The notes under the pieces were generated by a model that searched no databases, was not told the origin of the DNA, and worked only from the letters and a program-made list of their open reading frames with translations. From Opitutales bacterium (GTDB lineage Bacteria > Verrucomicrobiota > Verrucomicrobiia > Opitutales > Oceanipulchritudinaceae), in NCBI GenBank assembly GCA_020831525.1, contig JAFIGH010000033.1:1-48870 (forward strand): a stretch of 48,870 nucleotides of DNA, in the 5' to 3' direction. Made by a program: the position numbers and the translations under genes. Numbering within the stretch: position 1 is the stretch's first letter; each line of letters starts with the position of its first letter. Below are positions 33,767-42,891 of the stretch, piece after piece.

Positions 33767-36208
33767 TCAGAGAACTGGCGGCCGCGGGAGTAGAGAACGT
33801 GCCCAATGGAATTTGCGCCATCGCATGACGGCCCGGTAGTAACGTGTTTTGGTGAGCGCGCGAAGGCGGGTGGAGATATCTAGATTCTCGTCGTAGCAGC
33901 GCCGGGAGGCCGCAACACGAAGGGAGCGGGTCAGGGGGGAGATCCAGCCGACATGCCACCATCGATGGAGCTGAAAGGGAATGTAGCGATGGATGTGGTT
34001 CCATTCCCGCAGGGGATCGCCGAGCGCCGAGGCCGTGGTATGCGTGGATGCGGTCCCTTCGCCGTTCGCCGCGTGGGCCTTTCTCCAAAGATCTTCGGCC
34101 AGCTGCTCGAGGCGGAGGAACTCCACCGCGCGGAGGGCCGATTCATGGGCGAACGCGGTCTCTCCGGGTGACGGCAGGGGACGCTGGCGAGCCTTTTCGA
34201 TGGAACGATCAAGCGCCTGCACAAGCTTGCGGACCATCTTCTCGAGCGGGAACTCCACTTCGATGCGGGCGCGGGCGCGGGCACCCATTTCGCGCGCTTT
34301 CGACGAATCGTTCAGCAGCGGCGTGAACGCCTCGACGTAGCGCCGGATCTCTTCGATGGTATTGTCCGGCGGGCGACGGATGAGGACGCCGGTTTCGGGA
34401 ACGACCAGTTCGACTTGGCCCCCGACTTCCGCACCGACAACGGCAAGGCCCATGGCCATGGCCTCGAAAATCGACAGAGCAATGCCTTCCCAATGCGAGG
34501 GAAGAAAAAAAATGTCAGCTGCACTGAGAAGATCACCCATCTCGTCCTGGCTCCGGCTTCCCAGAAGTCTGACGCGCTGCCCAAGATCATGGCGGGCGAC
34601 AAAGTCCGCGAGCCACGCGCGGTCCTCGCCGTCACCGACGATCCACGCATGAAAGCGGAGGCCTTTGTCCCGAAGGTCCCGCAGCACTCTTGCGAGCACT
34701 TCAGGCTGCTTCTGGGCGCAGATGCGGCCGGCGAAGAGAATCACGGGAAGATCCTCGTCCACGCCCGCCTCTTCGCGCAAGCGCATGCGCGCGGCGGGAT
34801 CGCGCTTCCATCTCGCCGGGTCGATGTTGGTGTTGATGACCTCGAAGTGCTCTGGTCCGGCCCCAGACCGTTCAATCATCCAGTCGCGCAGGTGGCGGGA
34901 AGAGACGAGATTGGCGTCGAGAAGACCATGGGCGCGCGCGGCATAGCGGGGGTAGCCGCCGTTCTTCCAGTAGCTTTCCTCCATATGGCTATAGTCGAGG
35001 AACGCCGTCCGCGGAAAGTGGGCGCGCAGGTAAGGCAGGCACCAGTGGGCTAACTCGCTGTTGCTCATGAGAACGGCATCCGCTTGGCGCGAACGGATGA
35101 TATAGCGCAGAAAGAGCGGATGCCGGGAGGGATGCACACCGTCATGGAGGACGAAAATCTCCGGAGTGAAGCGGGCGAACTCGTGCCGCCATGGGTTGTC
35201 GCCCGCCCGCGTCGTCACGACGGTCACTTCCCAGCCTGCGGCAGTGAGGCACTCGACAACGTCGAGGTTGAACTTGTCGGCGCCGCCGAGGACCATCCAC
35301 GGGATGATGAAGACGAGTCGTTTTCCCTTCTTGCGAAGTAGGTTTTCCGCCGGGAGGGCGTCCTCGAACTCGTCGAAGGGTAGCTGCGGCTGCGGGCGGA
35401 ATGAGGGGAAGCCGCCCGCGTGAATCTTCGGGAAGCGTTGGGGAAGGGTGTCCGCGAGGGCGGCATGCCGCTTTTTGTTAGAAATGTCCTTCCAACGGTC
35501 CCAATGCTTCTCGCGCTTACGGTACCAATAGAAAAAGTCCCGCATGGTCGCCCCCCAGAGGCCTTCTTCAGCGGCCTTCAGCCAGAAGAGCCAGTCTTCG
35601 AATCCATGCCCGAACGCCTCGTCGTAGCCGCCGAGGCGGAGCAGCGCGTCTTTGCGGAAGAGAGCGGATACCGTGAGGATGTTCGTGCGGAGGAAGACCT
35701 CCCTCTCCTCGAAGCCATGCCGCCAGAGAAACTCTTCCGCTCCGAAGGCCACGGACCAGCCGTTCACCCATGGGCAATGCGGGTGCGAGCGAAGAAACCA
35801 ATAGGACTTCTCGATCGTCGTAGGTTCGATGAGATCGTCCGCATCCATCATAAACACGTATTCGGTCAGCGATTCGGCGATACCGGTGTTGCGGGCAGCC
35901 GACGGGCCGCCGTTGCGTTCTTGGTCGACGACGCGGATACGCGGATCGCTTGATCGACGGAGGGGCTCGAGACGGGCTTGCGCGGCGGGGTCTGTTGAAG
36001 CATCATTTACGATAATCCACTCCCATTGTTGAAAAGTCTGCCGTTCGAGACAACGAATGGTCTCGTCGAAATGGGTGTGGGCGTTGAAGTAGGGTGTAAT
36101 GACGCTCACCGCCGGCGGGGCCGAATGATCCTCCGGAAGGAAGGGGCCGTAGGTTCGGTCGTCGCTTGCGGGCGTGTTGCGGTAGTCGGGTTGATGGGGA
36201 TTAATCAT
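33767..36208 (-). CDS. Bifunctional glycosyltransferase, GT2 followed by GT4
   Basis: An 813-residue protein with the opposite order to the enzyme at 28328. The GT2 half (about residues 33-260) has SVITPYFNAHTHFDETI, VNDASTDP and the metal-binding MDADD; the GT4 half (about 310-690) has LVFIIPWMVLGGADKF, LFAGRICAQKQPEVL and an intact E-x7-E donor motif (EGIALSIFE). The remaining C-terminal 120 residues are basic and unassigned. The frame is open from a TTG at 36223, but the ATG at 36208 gives an N-terminus (MINPHQPDYRNTPAS) that matches the neighbouring protein (MIHPRHPDFRNTPAS), which settles both starts. It lies 33 bp downstream of that neighbour, in the same run of minus-strand genes. It likely adds two sugars to an envelope glycan. 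Confidence 0.9.
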   Translation of the reverse strand: MINPHQPDYRNTPASDDRTYGPFLPEDHSAPPAVSVITPYFNAHTHFDETIRCLERQTFQQWEWIIVNDASTDPAAQARLEPLRRSSDPRIRVVDQERNGGPSAARNTGIAESLTEYVFMMDADDLIEPTTIEKSYWFLRSHPHCPWVNGWSVAFGAEEFLWRHGFEEREVFLRTNILTVSALFRKDALLRLGGYDEAFGHGFEDWLFWLKAAEEGLWGATMRDFFYWYRKREKHWDRWKDISNKKRHAALADTLPQRFPKIHAGGFPSFRPQPQLPFDEFEDALPAENLLRKKGKRLVFIIPWMVLGGADKFNLDVVECLTAAGWEVTVVTTRAGDNPWRHEFARFTPEIFVLHDGVHPSRHPLFLRYIIRSRQADAVLMSNSELAHWCLPYLRAHFPRTAFLDYSHMEESYWKNGGYPRYAARAHGLLDANLVSSRHLRDWMIERSGAGPEHFEVINTNIDPARWKRDPAARMRLREEAGVDEDLPVILFAGRICAQKQPEVLARVLRDLRDKGLRFHAWIVGDGEDRAWLADFVARHDLGQRVRLLGSRSQDEMGDLLSAADIFFLPSHWEGIALSIFEAMAMGLAVVGAEVGGQVELVVPETGVLIRRPPDNTIEEIRRYVEAFTPLLNDSSKAREMGARARARIEVEFPLEKMVRKLVQALDRSIEKARQRPLPSPGETAFAHESALRAVEFLRLEQLAEDLWRKAHAANGEGTASTHTTASALGDPLREWNHIHRYIPFQLHRWWHVGWISPLTRSLRVAASRRCYDENLDISTRLRALTKTRYYRAVMRWRKFHWARSLLPRPPVL

Positions 36209-36241
36209 TTCTCGTAAAACCAAAAGAAGCTAAGATTGTGA

Positions 36242-38173
36242 TCAATTCGGCGGGCGGATGCGGGCAAGAAATTGGTCGAGGGCCGGTTTGGCTGGAAACT
36301 GCTGCCGCACCCTCTCCCGCGCGATCCGCCCGGGCTGGCGCAGCCGGTCGGGATCATCGAGCAAAGGAGCCAGTGACCGGACGAGGGAAGCGGCCATGGC
36401 ACCGGCGGATTCTCCGGGTTTCAGCGCGTGGAAGGCCTTTCCGGGAAGCCATTCGGGTGCACCGGCGGCCGGGGCGAGGACGGGGAGGCCCATGGCGGCC
36501 GCGAGGACGGGCGACGGGTCGTCCGCGCCGCTCCATACCGGAACGAAAAGCAGGTCGCCGACACAGAGGAGATCGCGCACATGATCAAGGGACTCAACGG
36601 TGAAGAAGCGCGCCGAGCAACTGCGGCCTTTGTCGCCAAGATGCGGCAGGGCGGCGGAGCGGGCAGCCTCGGGACCGTAAAAGAGAAACCGGCAGGCACG
36701 CCCGCTCAGAAACAGCTCATGCAGGGCGGTGATCGACGCTTCGGCACACATCACCGGAAGCAGAAGCACGGGAGTGTGCGGGGACCATCCGATCATCTTG
36801 CGCACCCGCCGTCGGATACCGTTTTCCCGGGCCCAACGGTCGGCGTCGATACCGGGGCGGAGCACGCCTTGGTCACCCCTAGCTTTGCCTCCGGAGACCG
36901 CGCGCAGGAGTAGCTGCCCGAGGCCATCCGGCGCGCTCGAGTTCCGGCTTGGATCGCTTTCGAGAATGAACTGAGCGCATCCGCAGGCCTCGCCGTCGCC
37001 GAGCCGGCGGGCTTTCTCCGGCGGCTTCCCGAGCCATACGACCACATCGGGATGGCGCGAATCGAGCAGATAGCTGAAATAGGCTAAAAAGTGCGCTTCG
37101 GGCAGGAAAGCGTGCAAGCGGTAGGCTTGCGGCGTTAGGGTGGACAAGGCCTCCATTGCCGCGTGCGAGGAGCGGGAAGGATCGACGAGAATGGCGCGGA
37201 TCCCTTCCCCCGAGAGTTCCCGAAGCACATCTCCGAGAAAGACCTCCAGATCCGGCGCGAGCGGCGGGGAGTCCGGCAGGACAAAAACGACGGATGGGGC
37301 GTCGGGCCGGAGTTGATTAGCGCAGGGCGCGGGAACGGACTCAGCCCCGAGTTCCTCGTCCCGCGCACGGGGAAAACTCCCCGCCCGCAGCTTTCCGAAG
37401 CGGGCGCGAAGGGCCTTGCGGAAAGATTCCCGGCGCTTCGGCTCGGCGAGGTCTTCCCAGCGACTCCAGTGGTTCTCCCTTTGCCGGTACCAGTCGAAAA
37501 ATTCCTGGAGGGTTACGCCCCACAGACCGCGTTCCGCACCCTTCAACCAAAAGGCCCAATCCTCGTAGCCGCCGCGGATGTCTTCATCGTAGCCACCGAT
37601 GCGCTCATGCGCGGCCGCCCGAATCATGGCGCGACCGGTCACCCAGTTGTCAGCGAGGAAGCGGCCCCCTTCGTCGAATCCCTTGCGCCAGAGGTAGCGG
37701 TCCGCCCCAAAGGCGACCGACCACCCGTTCACCCACGGACAATCCGGGTGGGTGAGAAGAAACCAATAGCACTTCTCGATCATCGTTGGCTCGATGAGGT
37801 CGTCCGCATCGAGGTGGAAGACAAGAGAGGCGCGTGCCTCGGCTACGCCCCGGTTCCGCGCGGCCGCGGGTCCGCTGTTCGCCGCCATATCGATCACGCG
37901 GATGCGTTCATCGTCGGATCGTCGATACGTTTCCAGTTCCCCGAGAGCCTGCGGATCAGTCGAACCGTCGTTCACGATGAGCCACTCCCATTGCTGTAAG
38001 GTTTGGCGGAAGAGGGATTCGGCGGTTTCGTGAAAGGCCGCTCCGACGTTGAACCACGGGGTGATGACCGAGACGACCGGAGACGCGGCGGGATCGACGG
38101 GCCGGAAGCGTCCGTAGGGGCGCGATGCACTCGCCGGGGTGTTCCGAAAATCGGGATGTCGCGGGTGGATCAT
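36242..38173 (-). CDS. Glycosyltransferase GT2 with degenerate GT4-like C-terminal half
   Basis: A 643-residue paralogue of the protein at 33767-36208. The GT2 half is intact (SVITPWFNVGAAFHETAESL, VNDGSTDP, LDADD). The second half (about 285-640) follows the GT4 fold order but has lost key residues: in an ungapped alignment with the neighbour, the segment LFVPVWSGADDPSPVLAAAM replaces both glutamates of E-x7-E with Gly and Leu, and the usual R-x-x-x-K loop is not recognisable. The C-terminal half may be a non-catalytic scaffold or binding domain. The start ATG at 38173 overlaps the TGA of the upstream gene (ATGA), indicating translational coupling, and matches the N-terminus of the downstream paralogue, pointing to a tandem duplication. 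Confidence 0.85.
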   Translation of the reverse strand: MIHPRHPDFRNTPASASRPYGRFRPVDPAASPVVSVITPWFNVGAAFHETAESLFRQTLQQWEWLIVNDGSTDPQALGELETYRRSDDERIRVIDMAANSGPAAARNRGVAEARASLVFHLDADDLIEPTMIEKCYWFLLTHPDCPWVNGWSVAFGADRYLWRKGFDEGGRFLADNWVTGRAMIRAAAHERIGGYDEDIRGGYEDWAFWLKGAERGLWGVTLQEFFDWYRQRENHWSRWEDLAEPKRRESFRKALRARFGKLRAGSFPRARDEELGAESVPAPCANQLRPDAPSVVFVLPDSPPLAPDLEVFLGDVLRELSGEGIRAILVDPSRSSHAAMEALSTLTPQAYRLHAFLPEAHFLAYFSYLLDSRHPDVVVWLGKPPEKARRLGDGEACGCAQFILESDPSRNSSAPDGLGQLLLRAVSGGKARGDQGVLRPGIDADRWARENGIRRRVRKMIGWSPHTPVLLLPVMCAEASITALHELFLSGRACRFLFYGPEAARSAALPHLGDKGRSCSARFFTVESLDHVRDLLCVGDLLFVPVWSGADDPSPVLAAAMGLPVLAPAAGAPEWLPGKAFHALKPGESAGAMAASLVRSLAPLLDDPDRLRQPGRIARERVRQQFPAKPALDQFLARIRPPN

Positions 38174-40281
38174 GCCGGCGGCGGGGTACGCCAACGCCTC
38201 CAGAGCGGAAGGCGGCGCCATTCGAGTTCAGCCCGGGCCCGCACGAAAGCGGTCTCGCGGTCTTGCAATACGGACTGGTAATAGGCGTCCATTGACTGGC
38301 GGCTTTCCCACAGAAGCGAGAGCTTCTCGTCGAACTCGCGCAGTCTTTCGTTCAACTCCGCGACCGTCCCATAGGCCGCTTCCAGCTCTCTTCCACGCTC
38401 CCCCGTTTCCTCCCGGTGCCGCGCCTCTGCCTCTTCGTAAGCGAGACGGATTCGACGGACCTCCTCGTCCCGAGCGGCGATCTGGGCCTTGTAGTAGCTG
38501 TCCATTTCCTCGCGTGAGCGCCAGATCTGCGCGTTTTGCTCGTCCCGCGCGGCGATCTGGGCCTTGTAGTAGGTGTCCATTTCCTCCCGTGAGCGCCAGA
38601 TCTGCGCGTTTTGCTCGTCCCGCGCGGCGATCTGGGCCTTGTAGTAGCTGTCCATTTCCTCGCGCGAGCGCCAGATCTGCGCGTTTTGCCCGTCGAGCGC
38701 GGCAATCCGTTCATCGAGCGCGGCGAGGCGCTCGTCCCGCGCGGCCAACTGCTCGCGAAAAAAGTCACGCAGGAACTCGATTTCACCGCTCATTGCGGAG
38801 ACGCTTGCTTTGTGCGCCTGCCAGCTCACCGGTGCGGCCGACCGCGCCTCCTCGAGATCCTCTCTGAGACGGTCGGTTGCGCGTTCATGGGTGGCTCGGG
38901 CCTGCTCAATCCCGTCCCGCAAGCGCTGCGTTTCCGCCCAGTTGCGCGCGGCTTCCTCCCGCCACCGGTGCATACCGGGGAGTTCACCCATGACAAAGCT
39001 CCAAAATTCCCGCAGGCGCGGCGGCTGGATCTCCGCAGCCTGTTCGCGGTAGACCGCGCGCACCCGCTCGACCGAACGCTCCCATGCAGTCGTGCGCATG
39101 ACCGAAGCGCCGTGCACGCGGTAATTGAAGAGCACCTCGGGAACCACACGGAGTGTCGCCCCGCGCCAAATCATACGGGCGAACAGGTCCCAGTCTTCGG
39201 CCGTGGTCCCCTTGGGTGAACGGAAGCCGCCCGCCGCGCGCAGCGCGTCTTTTCGGTAGAGCGCGTTGGCGTCGCCAAAGGCATTGAAGAGCCAGCCGAC
39301 AGCAAGACAATCCCCCAGTGGCGTGAAAAACTCACGGGTCTCCTCCGAACAGGCTTCGTCCACCTCGAAATGCCGGTTGTAGCAGGTCACAGCGTCGGCC
39401 CCGGTCAAGGCCGCCGTTTCCCACAGGCGTTGCACCATGTTCGGTTCGGAGCGGTTGTCGGCATCGCAAATGACGATCCAATCCCCCTTCGCGGCCGCGA
39501 TGGCCTCGTTCCGCGTAACCGAGAGGCCCTTGTTTTCCTCGCGGCGGATGAAACGGAAAACAGCGCCGTCGTAGGCATCCTGGAGGGATTCCCAGACTTC
39601 CAGCGAGGCCGGGTCGGCCGATCCGTCGTCGACGACCACGACTTCCGTGTTCGGGTAGGTCTGTGCGGCAAGGGAATCGAGTTGTTCGCGAAGAAAAGCG
39701 CCGTAGTTGAAGTGGGCCACACACACGGAGATGAGCGGCCTTTCGGGCACTGTCGGAGGCACCGGCGCTACGGTTGCCTTCGCCCAGTCGCCCAGTCGCT
39801 CCCCTGCCCCCGCAAAATCCGGCACGACGGCGTCAAAAATTTCCTCGGTCGTCCGGGCGGCGAAGCACTCCATCGCACCCTCGGGAAAAGGATCCGGTTT
39901 CTCCCGCGGTGCCTCCACCGGCGTGAAGAGCCATCGCATGCCGGTGTGCGCGCCGCCACTGGCGCGGCTTTGCAGCGCCACGAAAGCCGGCACCGCCGAT
40001 CCCACGACCCAGCACACTGTCGACGGGTTCTCCATGAGCCAGCGATGGATGCGGCGCGCGTTTTCAAGAAACGGTTGGTTGAAATGCACCACCGGCTCCA
40101 ACAATGGAGGCAGATCCTCCACGTTCACCCAGTCGCCGACCTTCGCAGTCCCGGCAAGGTCCTCCGGGCCAACAAACCGCCACGCGTAAGGCAGCCCCTC
40201 GACCACGCCACGCAAAGCCCCCCAACCCCCCGGCGGCAGCGCGGTGAGCAGGCAAACGGCAATCGGACGGTTCCTTTTCAT
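38170..40281 (-). CDS. GT2 glycosyltransferase with C-terminal coiled-coil repeat tail
   Basis: A 703-residue protein. Residues 1-165 are an unassigned N-terminal domain, possibly a remnant GT-B half. The GT2 domain (about 180-425) has ISVCVAHFNYGAFLREQL, VVDDGSADPAS, the metal-binding CDADN and a conserved FGDAN block. From about residue 440 to 690 the chain is charged and helical, a predicted coiled coil, and contains three near-identical 25-residue repeats (QNAQIWRSREEMDSYYKAQI core) encoded by a 75-bp tandem repeat at 38474-38698. The tail could space or multimerise the enzyme, as coiled coils do in some chain-length-controlling proteins; this is inference. It is the first gene of a three-glycosyltransferase run and overlaps the next by 4 bp. 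Confidence 0.87.
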   Translation of the reverse strand: MKRNRPIAVCLLTALPPGGWGALRGVVEGLPYAWRFVGPEDLAGTAKVGDWVNVEDLPPLLEPVVHFNQPFLENARRIHRWLMENPSTVCWVVGSAVPAFVALQSRASGGAHTGMRWLFTPVEAPREKPDPFPEGAMECFAARTTEEIFDAVVPDFAGAGERLGDWAKATVAPVPPTVPERPLISVCVAHFNYGAFLREQLDSLAAQTYPNTEVVVVDDGSADPASLEVWESLQDAYDGAVFRFIRREENKGLSVTRNEAIAAAKGDWIVICDADNRSEPNMVQRLWETAALTGADAVTCYNRHFEVDEACSEETREFFTPLGDCLAVGWLFNAFGDANALYRKDALRAAGGFRSPKGTTAEDWDLFARMIWRGATLRVVPEVLFNYRVHGASVMRTTAWERSVERVRAVYREQAAEIQPPRLREFWSFVMGELPGMHRWREEAARNWAETQRLRDGIEQARATHERATDRLREDLEEARSAAPVSWQAHKASVSAMSGEIEFLRDFFREQLAARDERLAALDERIAALDGQNAQIWRSREEMDSYYKAQIAARDEQNAQIWRSREEMDTYYKAQIAARDEQNAQIWRSREEMDSYYKAQIAARDEEVRRIRLAYEEAEARHREETGERGRELEAAYGTVAELNERLREFDEKLSLLWESRQSMDAYYQSVLQDRETAFVRARAELEWRRLPLWRRWRTPPPA
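38474..38698 (-). repeat. 75-bp tandem repeat, three copies, in coding sequence
   Basis: Copies begin at 38474, 38549 and 38624, each exactly 75 bp and in frame, encoding 25 residues with a Gln-Asn-Ala-Gln start and a Tyr-Tyr-Lys centre. The copies differ at only a few bases (for example a Ser/Thr codon in the middle copy), so expansion is recent or homogenised. The sequence beyond the third copy decays quickly but keeps the AARDE/ALDE rhythm, implying older, diverged units. Confidence 0.95.
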
Positions 40282-40694
40282 CCCAAAACCCTATTGGGGA
40301 GCCCATTGTCATGGGAAGGTAAAAGCGAATGTTCCCGCCCCTCGTGTGAGGGCACACATCATGCCCAAATAGGGGGTTGCAGCGAAACTGATGCCGTGCA
40401 GGCAGGGATGGAAGCCGAGGCACCGGTTCCATATGTGCAGCACGAGGGTGAAGCCGCCTTTTTCCGCCTCATGCCACCGTAGGACCGGCAGGGCTCCGGA
40501 GTCCGGGCGGATATGACACGCGGTTTGGACTTGCCGCGCGCGACAGGAGGTGGGTGAATACACAGGCGGGTTGCCTTCGTTTACTTTCATGACACGGCCA
40601 TCCTGACCACCCAACCCGCGCATTACCAAGTCCCACCCGTCTTGCCATACTATAAAAAACGCCCACCAACCGCCGCGCCGCGGCGTAGTTCAAC
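40282..40694. other. Divergent intergenic region with no gene seen
   Basis: The 413-bp region separates the minus-strand glycosyltransferase run from the plus-strand HAD-UbiA gene and must hold promoters for both. A short dyad CCCAT-TGTC-ATGGG (40302-40315) lies 20 bp upstream of the glycosyltransferase start, and an A+T-rich ACTATAAAAAA (40649-40659) lies 35 bp upstream of the HAD-UbiA start and may be a -10 region. Short reading frames here look like chance. No hairpin terminator is apparent. Confidence 0.4.
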
Positions 40695-42158
40695 ATGGAC
40701 CCAGGCCTTAAGGCAAGAAACAACACTGACAGTCAAACGCCGCTGTGTGTCGATTTGGATGGATGCCTATGCATGTCCGACACGCTTTGGGATATCATAC
40801 TCCTCTTGGCTGGAAGATCACCGTTCGCTCTCTTCACCGCCTTCCTGTCTATTCTTAAAGGCAAGGCACAGCTTAAAGCCCGATTGGCGGAAGAAGTAGA
40901 TCCAGCCGAACTTACCTTCTTGTGGAATCCAGCCGTAATCTCTCTTCTACATGAAAATTCCAGTCGGGAGCGATTCTTGGTTACGGGCGCGGACGAGCGC
41001 ATTGCGCGTGAAGTCTGTCGGCGCCTATCCCTCTTTGACGGGTTCATAGCTTCCGACGGGAAGACAAATCTCACAGGAGTCAGGAAAGCCACGCGTTTGG
41101 CCTCAATGTTCGGAGAGAAGGGATTCGACTATGTTGGCAACGAATGGACCGATTTTCCCGTCTGGTCCCAAGCCCGCGTTGCTTATCTTGCCAATGTGAG
41201 CCGTGGCCTCGCAACAAGGGTAAAAAGAGCAAGGGCAGCAAATGTTTTGAATTACAGGACGCGGCGGCTCAATGCACTTTTCCGAGGGCTTCGACCCCAC
41301 CAGTGGGTAAAAAACCTGATCGTCTTCGTCCCTCTGCTAACGGCCCACCTCATTACGGATATTGCCGCCCTTACGGCATGCTTGATTGTGTTTGCGGCAT
41401 TTTGCATGGCGGCCAGCGCGTTCTATCTATTCAACGACCTACTCGACGTTCATGCCGACCGAAATCACACTGCCAAACGAAAACGCCCAATCGCTGCCGC
41501 CGAACTCAATCCGCCGACGGCTATCGTCGCGGGAGGTTTCCTTTTCGCATGCGCGTTTGCCACAACGGCAACCATAAACCTCTGGACATCGGTAGTGTTA
41601 GCAATCTATGTGACATTGAATTTAGCCTACACAGTCAAAGTAAAACAACTCCCCATTCTCGATGTTCTGTCCCTAGGAGGTCTATATACAATTCGAATAA
41701 TCGCGGGTGCGACGGCAACCCTGACTGCCGTGTCCAGTTGGCTCCTGGCGTTTTCTGTCTTCATTTTTCTGAGCTTAGGACTGGTCAAGCGATATACAGA
41801 ACTGAGTTCAACAAAACTGGAAACGGGTGCTTATATCTCGCGTCGGGGTTACAGGGCGGAAGATCTCGGCTTCGTTGCCATGATGGGAATTTCATGTGCT
41901 TTTTCCGCATTGCTGGTTTTCGCGCTTTACATCAACAGTGAGATGGCCGAGCAGATCTACAAGAGACCAGAGTTCCTATGGCCGATTGTCCCTGCCCTGT
42001 TTTATGGAGTGAGCCGCATTTGGCTGATTACATTGCGCGGGGAACTGCACCACGACCCAGTCGTGTTCGTCGTGCGCGATCCGGCCAGTTACGTTCTTGC
42101 CGTTTACATCGGTTTCTTTCTCTGGATTTCCCGAGATCCCCTTCAAATTTTCATATAA
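40695..42158 (+). CDS. HAD-like phosphatase fused to UbiA-family prenyltransferase
   Basis: A 487-residue fusion. Residues about 16-185 are a HAD-like domain with the nucleophile motif CVDLDGCLCMSDTL and FLVTGADE as motif II. From about 200 there are 8-9 membrane segments of a UbiA-type prenyltransferase with its two Asp-rich motifs: N247-DLLDVHADRNHTAKRKRP and YTVKVKQLPILDVL. The entry LRPHQWVKNLIVFVPLL is typical of the decaprenyl-phosphate phosphoribosyltransferase-like branch, which transfers phosphoribose to polyprenyl phosphate for lipid-linked pentose donors; the HAD part could then remove the 5-phosphate. This fits a neighbouring GT-C protein that would use a lipid-linked sugar. The methyltransferase gene follows after 7 bp. 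The DNA appears lower in G+C than the surrounding genes. Confidence 0.88.
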   Translation: MDPGLKARNNTDSQTPLCVDLDGCLCMSDTLWDIILLLAGRSPFALFTAFLSILKGKAQLKARLAEEVDPAELTFLWNPAVISLLHENSSRERFLVTGADERIAREVCRRLSLFDGFIASDGKTNLTGVRKATRLASMFGEKGFDYVGNEWTDFPVWSQARVAYLANVSRGLATRVKRARAANVLNYRTRRLNALFRGLRPHQWVKNLIVFVPLLTAHLITDIAALTACLIVFAAFCMAASAFYLFNDLLDVHADRNHTAKRKRPIAAAELNPPTAIVAGGFLFACAFATTATINLWTSVVLAIYVTLNLAYTVKVKQLPILDVLSLGGLYTIRIIAGATATLTAVSSWLLAFSVFIFLSLGLVKRYTELSSTKLETGAYISRRGYRAEDLGFVAMMGISCAFSALLVFALYINSEMAEQIYKRPEFLWPIVPALFYGVSRIWLITLRGELHHDPVVFVVRDPASYVLAVYIGFFLWISRDPLQIFI

Positions 42159-42165
42159 TTGGGCC

Positions 42166-42891
42166 ATGGACAAAAGTTTCACCCGTTTACGTCTACTAGA
42201 GGAGAAAGACCGTCTTGAAAACCAAGTCAAATCACTCCGCCGCGATCTCTTGCACGCCTACAGGACACATTCACGCTTCTATGTCGCCATAAGATCCCGT
42301 CTGGTTCCTTTGGACTTTTTTCGAATGGTGATTAACGAGGCGCCTACTGGTTGCCGGATCGTGGACATCGGATCCGGGATCGGTTATTTCACGTTGCTCT
42401 TGGCAAGGCTGAGGCCGGACATCGAGTTTCTCGGTCTAGAGTTAGATCGTGATCGAGTGAAAGTTGCCAACGATGTCGCGCAGAGTCTCGCCGTATGCCG
42501 CGCGAGGTTTTCAGAAGCGAATCTCTATGAGACACAATTCACTGAATCGTTCGATGGTGTCATCGCACTGGATCTATTCCACCACCTCAATGAACCGGCA
42601 AGCCACCGCCTCGTACACGAAATTTATCGCTGCCTCCGTCCCGGGGGCACTCTTTGGATAAAAGAGATCGACACTCGTCCGCGCCCGCAATGGCTTTTCA
42701 ATTATGCGGTAGATCGGTTCATGGCTCCGAACGACCAATTCAGTTTCTTCTCTCTGGGTGCCCGTATACAGCAACTGAAGGAAGCCGGATTCGCTGAAGT
42801 ATTCGGAACCCGCCTCCGTTCATTTCTTCCTTATCCTCATATCATGCTCCGGGGACGGAAGCCGAAGGACGATATCGGAAAAGTACCATAG
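42166..42891 (+). CDS. SAM-dependent class I methyltransferase
   Basis: A 241-residue methyltransferase. An N-terminal helix rich in charged residues (LLEEKDRLENQVKSLRRDLL) precedes the Rossmann fold. Motif I is VDIGSGIGYFTLL, followed by an acidic LELDRD (motif II) and VIALDLFHHLNEP (motif IV), then CLRPGGTLWIKEID. The frame extends back to 42097 inside the HAD-UbiA gene; the ATG at 42166, 7 bp after that stop, is preferred and suggests coupled translation. By context it may methylate a lipid or glycan intermediate; the substrate is not deducible. Its last 50 bp overlap the 3' end of the opposite-strand membrane protein gene. Confidence 0.85.
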   Translation: MDKSFTRLRLLEEKDRLENQVKSLRRDLLHAYRTHSRFYVAIRSRLVPLDFFRMVINEAPTGCRIVDIGSGIGYFTLLLARLRPDIEFLGLELDRDRVKVANDVAQSLAVCRARFSEANLYETQFTESFDGVIALDLFHHLNEPASHRLVHEIYRCLRPGGTLWIKEIDTRPRPQWLFNYAVDRFMAPNDQFSFFSLGARIQQLKEAGFAEVFGTRLRSFLPYPHIMLRGRKPKDDIGKVP

